A stretch of DNA of 19,212 nt from an uncultured Bacilli bacterium (GTDB lineage Bacteria > Bacillota_I > Bacilli_A > RF39 > UBA660), in assembly GCA_947624695.1 (NCBI GenBank), contig CANQLN010000010.1:1-19212 (forward strand), in the 5' to 3' direction. This document shows positions 14,639 to 19,212 of this stretch, piece after piece (the stretch's first letter is position 1; each line of letters starts with the position of its first letter). The position numbers and the translations under genes were made by a program. A model generated the notes under the pieces. That model worked only from the letters and a program-made list of their open reading frames with translations. It had not been told where the DNA came from and made no database searches.

Positions 14639-14676
14639 GAAAAAAAACAAAATAACTAGTCTCCTAGTCATTTTGT
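14639..14676 (-). terminator. intrinsic terminator after ileS
   Basis: On the minus strand ACAAAATGACTAG and CTAGTTATTTTGT form a 13-bp stem with one G-U pair and a 4-base loop, followed by a run of eight T. This is the clearest terminator in the window. It lies seven bases after the ileS stop. Confidence 0.92.
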
Positions 14677-14682
14677 CTAATT

Positions 14683-17600
14683 TTAAGCTTTAGTTATTTC
14701 AACTAAAACTTTAATACCATTAACATTAACTTCTTCTTGATCTAGATGTTTAGGAATAATTTCTTTTGCTAAAGTTTCATTTTGAATATATTCACTAAAT
14801 TTAGCTATTACCCGAGAAAATTCTTCGCTATCGTAATAGATAACAATCCGATCACTTATATCTAAGCCCATCGTTTTCCGCATGTTTTGAATTTTAGAAA
14901 TAAATTCCCTAGCATGACCTTCTAAAATTAAATCTTCTGTTAAGTTAGTATTAAGAATAATAAATAGATTATCGATTACTCCTACATTAAAGCCTTCTTT
15001 AGAAGCAATTTTAACTTCATACATATCTTTGGTAATAATCGTCTCATTAAATTTCATTTCTTTATGAGTTAATTCATCTAAAGTAGTATGTTGTAAAAAT
15101 TCTTCATATTCTTTAATTTTAGCGCCAAATATTTTGCCAACTTCTTTATAATTTGGTTTTAGAGAAATATTCATATATTTTGATAGTTCATCTTCATGAT
15201 TAATCACTTTAACATTTAATTCTTCTTCAATTAAAGGAACTAAATCAGTAATTTTATCATAAACAGCACTTTCAATAATCGCTTCTTTTAAAGGAGTTCT
15301 TACTTTAATTTTGGCATCTTCTCTAACCATCCGACCTAAAGAAATTAAATTACGGACTAAATCCATCTTTTCTTCTAAAGATGCATTAATTAAACTTTCA
15401 TCATATTTTGGGAATTCTTCTAAATGGACAGAATAATTACTCGTTAAATGTGTATAAACCTCTTCACTAATATAAGGAACAACCGGAGCAATTATCTTAG
15501 ATAAGCCAACTAAAACTTCATAAGTTGTTTTATAAACAGCTTTTTTTGAATTATCTAAAGCACTACCCCAGAATCGATTACGGCATCTTCTAATGTACCA
15601 ATTTGATAAATCTTCAGAAACAAAATTGGTAATAATTCTAACGACTTTATTCAAATCATATTCTTCATAACCATTTGTTACTTCTTTTAACATACTGTTA
15701 TATTTAGAAAGTAACCATTTATCGATTTCTTCGCGGTCTTCTACTTTTATATCACATTTATCAATATCGATATTATCCGTTGTAGCATACATACTAAAGA
15801 AATTATAAGTATTTTTTAAAGGGTTAAAGAATTTCGAATAAACTTCTTTTAAACCATCTTCATCAAATTTTAAAGGAGTCCAAACCGGAGATACATAAGG
15901 AAGATACCATCTAACCGTATCGGCACCATACTTTTCCATTATCGTAAATGGCTCAATGGCATTACCTTTAGACTTATGCATCTTTTGACCATTTTTATCG
16001 AGTAATAACTCATTAACTAACACATTTTTATAAGGAGAAACTCCTTTAACAAAAGTAGAAATTACAAGCAAAGAATAAAACCATCCTCTCGTTTGATCAA
16101 TTCCTTCACAAATGAAATCAGCTGGGAATTGACTTTCAAATAATTCTTGATTTTCAAAAGGATAATGATATTGAGCAAAAGGCATTGAACCAGAATCAAA
16201 CCAACAGTCAATAACATCTTTGCATCTACTCATCGTTTTGCCACATTTAGGACAAGTGATATGAATATCATCAACATAAGGACGATGAAGTTCAATCAAT
16301 TCATCAATATCTTCTATCGCTCTTTCAACGAGTTCTTTCCTTGAACCAATCATCTCATCATGGCCACATTCACAACGCCATAAAGGAAGGGGTGTTCCCC
16401 AATAACGAGAACGAGAAATAGCCCAATCGTTTAAATTTTCTAACCAATTACCAAATCTCTTTTCCCCAACATAAGCCGGATACCAATTAACAGTATTATT
16501 ATTTTCAATAATTTTATCTTTTATCTTAGTAATTTCTAAGTAAAATGATGGTTTAGAATAATAAATAAGAGGTGATTTGCAACGCCAACAATGCGGATAA
16601 TTATGGACCATCTTTTGTTTTTTAAATAATTTATCATTTTCTTTTAAATATTTAATAACTTCTTTATCTGCATCAAAAACAAGCATGCCTTTCCATGGGC
16701 CTTCCGTATAACAACCATCTTCACCCACAGGATTTAAATAAGGTAAATTATAATTTTTACCGACATTGGCATCATCAGCTCCATAAGCCGGAGCAATATG
16801 GACAATACCAGTTCCATCTTCCATCGTAACATAATCATCACAAGTAACAAAGAAAGCCTTTTTATTAACTTTTAATTCCGGAATTAATTGTTCATACTCG
16901 GTATATTCCAAATCTTGACCTTTATAAGTTTCTAAAATTTCATAAGAATCTCCTAAAACTTTAGAGGCTAATTTCTTCGCAATAATAAATTTATAATCCA
17001 TGCTTTTAACTAAAACATAGTCTTCATGAGGATTAACACAAATAGCCACATTGGCAAGAAGAGTCCATGGAGTTGTGGTCCAAACTAAGAAATAGACATC
17101 TTCACCCTTTTTCTTCATTGGAACAATAACTGTTTCTACTGATACTTCTTTATAACCTTGAGCTACTTCATGGGAAGCAAGTCCTGTTCCACATCTAGGG
17201 CAATATGGAAGAATTTTACTACCTTCATAAAATAATCCCTCATCAAAGAATTTCTTTAAAATCCACCATTCGGTTTCAATATAATCATTTTTATAGGTTA
17301 TATAAGGGTTCTTTAAGTCAATAAATTGACCCATTTTATTAGTTAAATCAGCAAAGGCTTTTTCATTTTCCCAAACGGCTTTCCGACATTCTTCATTAAA
17401 TTTTTCAATACCATAGTTCTCAATATCACCTTTAGAAGAAAAACCTAATTTTTTTTCGACTTGAACTTCGACAGGAAGCCCATGCGTATCCCAACCAATT
17501 TTTCTTAAAACTTTATAACCTTGCATCGTTTTATATTTACAAAAAGTATCTTTTAAAAATTTGGCTAACATGTGATGAAGTCCTGGCATACCATTCGCCG

Positions 17601-17748
17601 TTGCTGGTCCATCATGAAAAACCCAATAAGGACTCTTATCCCGATTTTTAATACACTTATCTAATATATCATCTTTAAGCCATTTTTCTCTAATTTCTGC
17701 TTCCACTTTAGATACTTCTCGATTATCTAAACTTTCAAATTTTCGCAT
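14683..17748 (-). CDS. ileS: isoleucyl-tRNA synthetase, type 2 (IleRS2) with GLHH signature
   Basis: This 1021-residue class I synthetase charges tRNA-Ile. Features are HDGPATANGMPGLHH (45-59), where the HIGH motif is replaced by Gly56-Leu-His-His59, GWDTHGLPVE (85-94), zinc-type cysteine pairs near 183-186 and 388-391 and around 499-502, the editing domain with VWTTTPWTLLANVA (about 222-235), KMHKS (589-593, the KMSKS motif), and a long C-terminal region with a DUF5915-like part. This is the eukaryote-like type 2 enzyme, known for natural mupirocin resistance. The ATG at 17748 has AAGGAG eight bases upstream. Expression is under an isoleucine T-box. It is the only IleRS seen here. Confidence 0.96.
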   Translation of the reverse strand: MRKFESLDNREVSKVEAEIREKWLKDDILDKCIKNRDKSPYWVFHDGPATANGMPGLHHMLAKFLKDTFCKYKTMQGYKVLRKIGWDTHGLPVEVQVEKKLGFSSKGDIENYGIEKFNEECRKAVWENEKAFADLTNKMGQFIDLKNPYITYKNDYIETEWWILKKFFDEGLFYEGSKILPYCPRCGTGLASHEVAQGYKEVSVETVIVPMKKKGEDVYFLVWTTTPWTLLANVAICVNPHEDYVLVKSMDYKFIIAKKLASKVLGDSYEILETYKGQDLEYTEYEQLIPELKVNKKAFFVTCDDYVTMEDGTGIVHIAPAYGADDANVGKNYNLPYLNPVGEDGCYTEGPWKGMLVFDADKEVIKYLKENDKLFKKQKMVHNYPHCWRCKSPLIYYSKPSFYLEITKIKDKIIENNNTVNWYPAYVGEKRFGNWLENLNDWAISRSRYWGTPLPLWRCECGHDEMIGSRKELVERAIEDIDELIELHRPYVDDIHITCPKCGKTMSRCKDVIDCWFDSGSMPFAQYHYPFENQELFESQFPADFICEGIDQTRGWFYSLLVISTFVKGVSPYKNVLVNELLLDKNGQKMHKSKGNAIEPFTIMEKYGADTVRWYLPYVSPVWTPLKFDEDGLKEVYSKFFNPLKNTYNFFSMYATTDNIDIDKCDIKVEDREEIDKWLLSKYNSMLKEVTNGYEEYDLNKVVRIITNFVSEDLSNWYIRRCRNRFWGSALDNSKKAVYKTTYEVLVGLSKIIAPVVPYISEEVYTHLTSNYSVHLEEFPKYDESLINASLEEKMDLVRNLISLGRMVREDAKIKVRTPLKEAIIESAVYDKITDLVPLIEEELNVKVINHEDELSKYMNISLKPNYKEVGKIFGAKIKEYEEFLQHTTLDELTHKEMKFNETIITKDMYEVKIASKEGFNVGVIDNLFIILNTNLTEDLILEGHAREFISKIQNMRKTMGLDISDRIVIYYDSEEFSRVIAKFSEYIQNETLAKEIIPKHLDQEEVNVNGIKVLVEITKA

Positions 17749-17762
17749 AAAAACATCTCCTT

Positions 17763-17990
17763 CTTTAAAAAAAATTCATAAACAAAAGGGCGAAATTACC
17801 GCGGTACCACCTTTATTTATGAATTTGATTCATCTTCCTACTTTAACGCAATCGCTGCGAAGCCAAAGTACTATTATTTCCTTTGGTTAGCTCCTAAGGG
17901 ATATAAATTAAATTCTTTTTATTAGTTTACACCAACCACTAACTCTCTTTAAAAAGGTCTTTAATTTACGTGTCTTATTCAACGCCTCTA
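17763..17990 (-). promoter_or_regulatory. isoleucine T-box leader of ileS
   Basis: The minus strand shows a complete class I T-box. Stem I has TAAATTAAA/TTTAATTTA and CTTTTT/AAAAAG helices, the distal GGTTGGTG loop and AGAGAG. An AUC codon, the likely isoleucine specifier, lies at 17900-17902. The T-box AAAGGTGGTACCGCGGTAA is at 17796-17814, and its bulge UGGU fits the discriminator A73 of tRNA-Ile. The terminator arms (17772-17782 and 17816-17826) give an 11-bp stem followed by a run of T. Uncharged tRNA-Ile should raise ileS expression. Confidence 0.93.
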
Positions 17991-18004
17991 AATTTATACT
18001 TTAA

Positions 18005-18033
18005 ATTATATGCAAAAACCCTCTTTTAGTCAA
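18005..18033 (-). promoter_or_regulatory. sigma-A promoter of ileS
   Basis: On the minus strand TTGACT (18028-18033), a 17-base spacer and TATAAT (18005-18010) form a strong promoter. It starts the T-box leader near 17998. Confidence 0.85.
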
Positions 18034-18122
18034 CATTAAAATTAAAAATAACTCTTCTTTACTCTATAATTTTTTCTTCTTTTATGATAAAATTATGAAT
18101 AATAGAAAAGGGGTTCGAAGTT

Positions 18123-19212
18123 ATGAACAATAATATATTTAGAGAATATGACATAAGAGGAAAATATCCCGAGGAGCTAAATGAAGAAGTCGCTTATAAA
18201 ATTGGTTTAGGCTATGGTTCTTTTTTACAAGAACATTTACAAATGACGTCTTGCGTTGTTTCCCATGATAATAGACTTTCCAGTCCCAGTCTTCATGAAA
18301 ATTTAATTAAAGGACTTACAGAAACAGGTCTAAATGTTTATGACTATGGTCTTACAACTACCCCTATGCATTATTATGCCAGACATGTGAATAATCTCTA
18401 TGGTATTATGATTACGGCTAGCCACAATCCAAGCGATGAAAATGGTTTTAAATTTTCTTTTGATGAATACGCTAATGCCCGTGGAACCATGATTAAAGAT
18501 TTCCAAAAATACATTGAAGAAGGAAAATTTTTAAAAGGTCAAGGCGAAATAATAAAAAGAGATATTAAAGATGAATATATTGATTATGTTGTTAGTCATT
18601 TAAAATTTGGAAAAAGAAAAATCAAAGTTGTTCTAGATCCAGCGAACGGGGTAACCACAACTATTGCTAGAGAAATATTTTCCAAACTTAATATTGATTT
18701 AACTATTATTAATGAAGATGATGATGGGCATTTTCCTAATCATCATCCTGACCCTTCGATTGAAGAAAATTTGCAAATGTTAAAAGACAAAGTCAAGGAA
18801 ATTAAAGCCGATATTGGCATTGGCTTTGATGGGGATGGCGATCGCATTGGCATTGTTGATGAACTTGGTAATAAAGTTTCTATTGAAGATTATGCTATTA
18901 TTATTTTAAGAAATATTATTGATAAAGTTGCTAACAAAAAATTCTTATATGACCCAAAATGTTCCGATTCTTTTAAAGATGAAATTGAAAGATTAGGAGC
19001 TACCCCAGTTATTTGTAGAACAGGAACTAGTTATACTCAAGAAAAAATTTTAAGAGAGAATATTCCTTTTGGCATTCAATATGTCGGCCATATTTCCTTA
19101 AATGACCGGTTATTTAGTACGGAAAGTGCTATGTACTCTTCTTTAAGATTAATTGAGGTCTTAAGCAAAACCGATAAAACTTTAAGTGAACTTGCTAGTA
19201 CTATTCCTCACT
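18123..19212 (+). CDS. phosphomannomutase/phosphoglucomutase, 3' end beyond window
   Basis: This alpha-D-phosphohexomutase interconverts hexose 1- and 6-phosphates to feed sugar nucleotides for the envelope. The reading frame is open to the window end (363 residues seen, family length about 450-550). It starts NIFREYDIRG and has the phosphoserine loop TASHNP (98-103, Ser100) and the metal loop DGDGDR (236-241). The sugar-binding loop, normally GE(E/M)SGH, reads GIQYVGH (317-323), losing the Glu and Ser. Such a change may alter or reduce activity. The ATG at 18123 has AGGGG nine bases upstream. TG-A-TAAAAT at about 18083-18091 could be an extended -10. It is divergent from ileS. Confidence 0.9.
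   Translation, partial: MNNNIFREYDIRGKYPEELNEEVAYKIGLGYGSFLQEHLQMTSCVVSHDNRLSSPSLHENLIKGLTETGLNVYDYGLTTTPMHYYARHVNNLYGIMITASHNPSDENGFKFSFDEYANARGTMIKDFQKYIEEGKFLKGQGEIIKRDIKDEYIDYVVSHLKFGKRKIKVVLDPANGVTTTIAREIFSKLNIDLTIINEDDDGHFPNHHPDPSIEENLQMLKDKVKEIKADIGIGFDGDGDRIGIVDELGNKVSIEDYAIIILRNIIDKVANKKFLYDPKCSDSFKDEIERLGATPVICRTGTSYTQEKILRENIPFGIQYVGHISLNDRLFSTESAMYSSLRLIEVLSKTDKTLSELASTIPH

Overview
The window is strongly AT-rich chromosomal DNA. Its gene set points to a low-GC Bacillota of the Bacilli/Erysipelotrichia/RF39-like neighbourhood. The order rpsU-yqeY-yqfC-yqfD-(vanZ)-ybeY-dgkA-era-yqzL-recO is a shortened version of the Bacillus subtilis rpsU-to-recO region. T-box leaders control two aminoacyl-tRNA synthetases. 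Sporulation-type genes (yqfC, yqfD, spoIIIAH) suggest a spore former or a descendant of one. A TGA codon at 8143-8145 ends a gene directly before a Shine-Dalgarno and ATG, so the standard bacterial code applies rather than the mycoplasma code. The exact lineage is inference.

Region 1 (58-7766, all minus strand) is housekeeping. rpsU and yqeY form one unit with a clear promoter and terminator. Then come yqfC, yqfD, a VanZ-like membrane protein, ybeY, dgkA, era, a 27-codon yqzL-like gene and recO, closed by a terminator. tdk has its own promoter, and glyS has its own promoter plus a glycine T-box with an unusually short 5' domain. The unit serves ribosome maturation, translation, recombination repair, nucleotide salvage and lipid recycling.

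Region 2 (7802-10773, minus strand) is the most interesting part: a compact, apparently complete two-peptide bacteriocin locus. In transcription order it encodes a peptidase-C39 ABC exporter, a very short single-membrane-pass accessory protein that may be a minimal HlyD-like adaptor, and two small peptides. The peptides, 50 and 56 residues, have near-identical double-glycine leaders and GxxxG motifs. Stop codons overlap or abut the next Shine-Dalgarno, and operator-like inverted repeats lie upstream. No separate immunity gene is visible.

Region 3 (10890-12978, plus strand) is an accessory pocket: an orphan spoIIIAH with its terminator, a tandem double-HTH XRE regulator, and a DUF1016/YhcG-type nuclease split into two reading frames, probably by a one-base deletion. 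A 27-bp palindrome lies inside its first half.

Region 4 (12978-18033, minus strand) carries a CDP-alcohol phosphatidyltransferase (pgsA-like), fmt and ileS. ileS has a strong promoter, a full isoleucine T-box and a strong downstream terminator. It encodes a type-2 isoleucyl-tRNA synthetase whose HIGH signature is rearranged to GLHH, a form linked to mupirocin hyper-resistance. Region 5 (18123 to the end, plus strand) is a 3'-truncated phosphomannomutase/phosphoglucomutase with a divergent sugar-binding loop.
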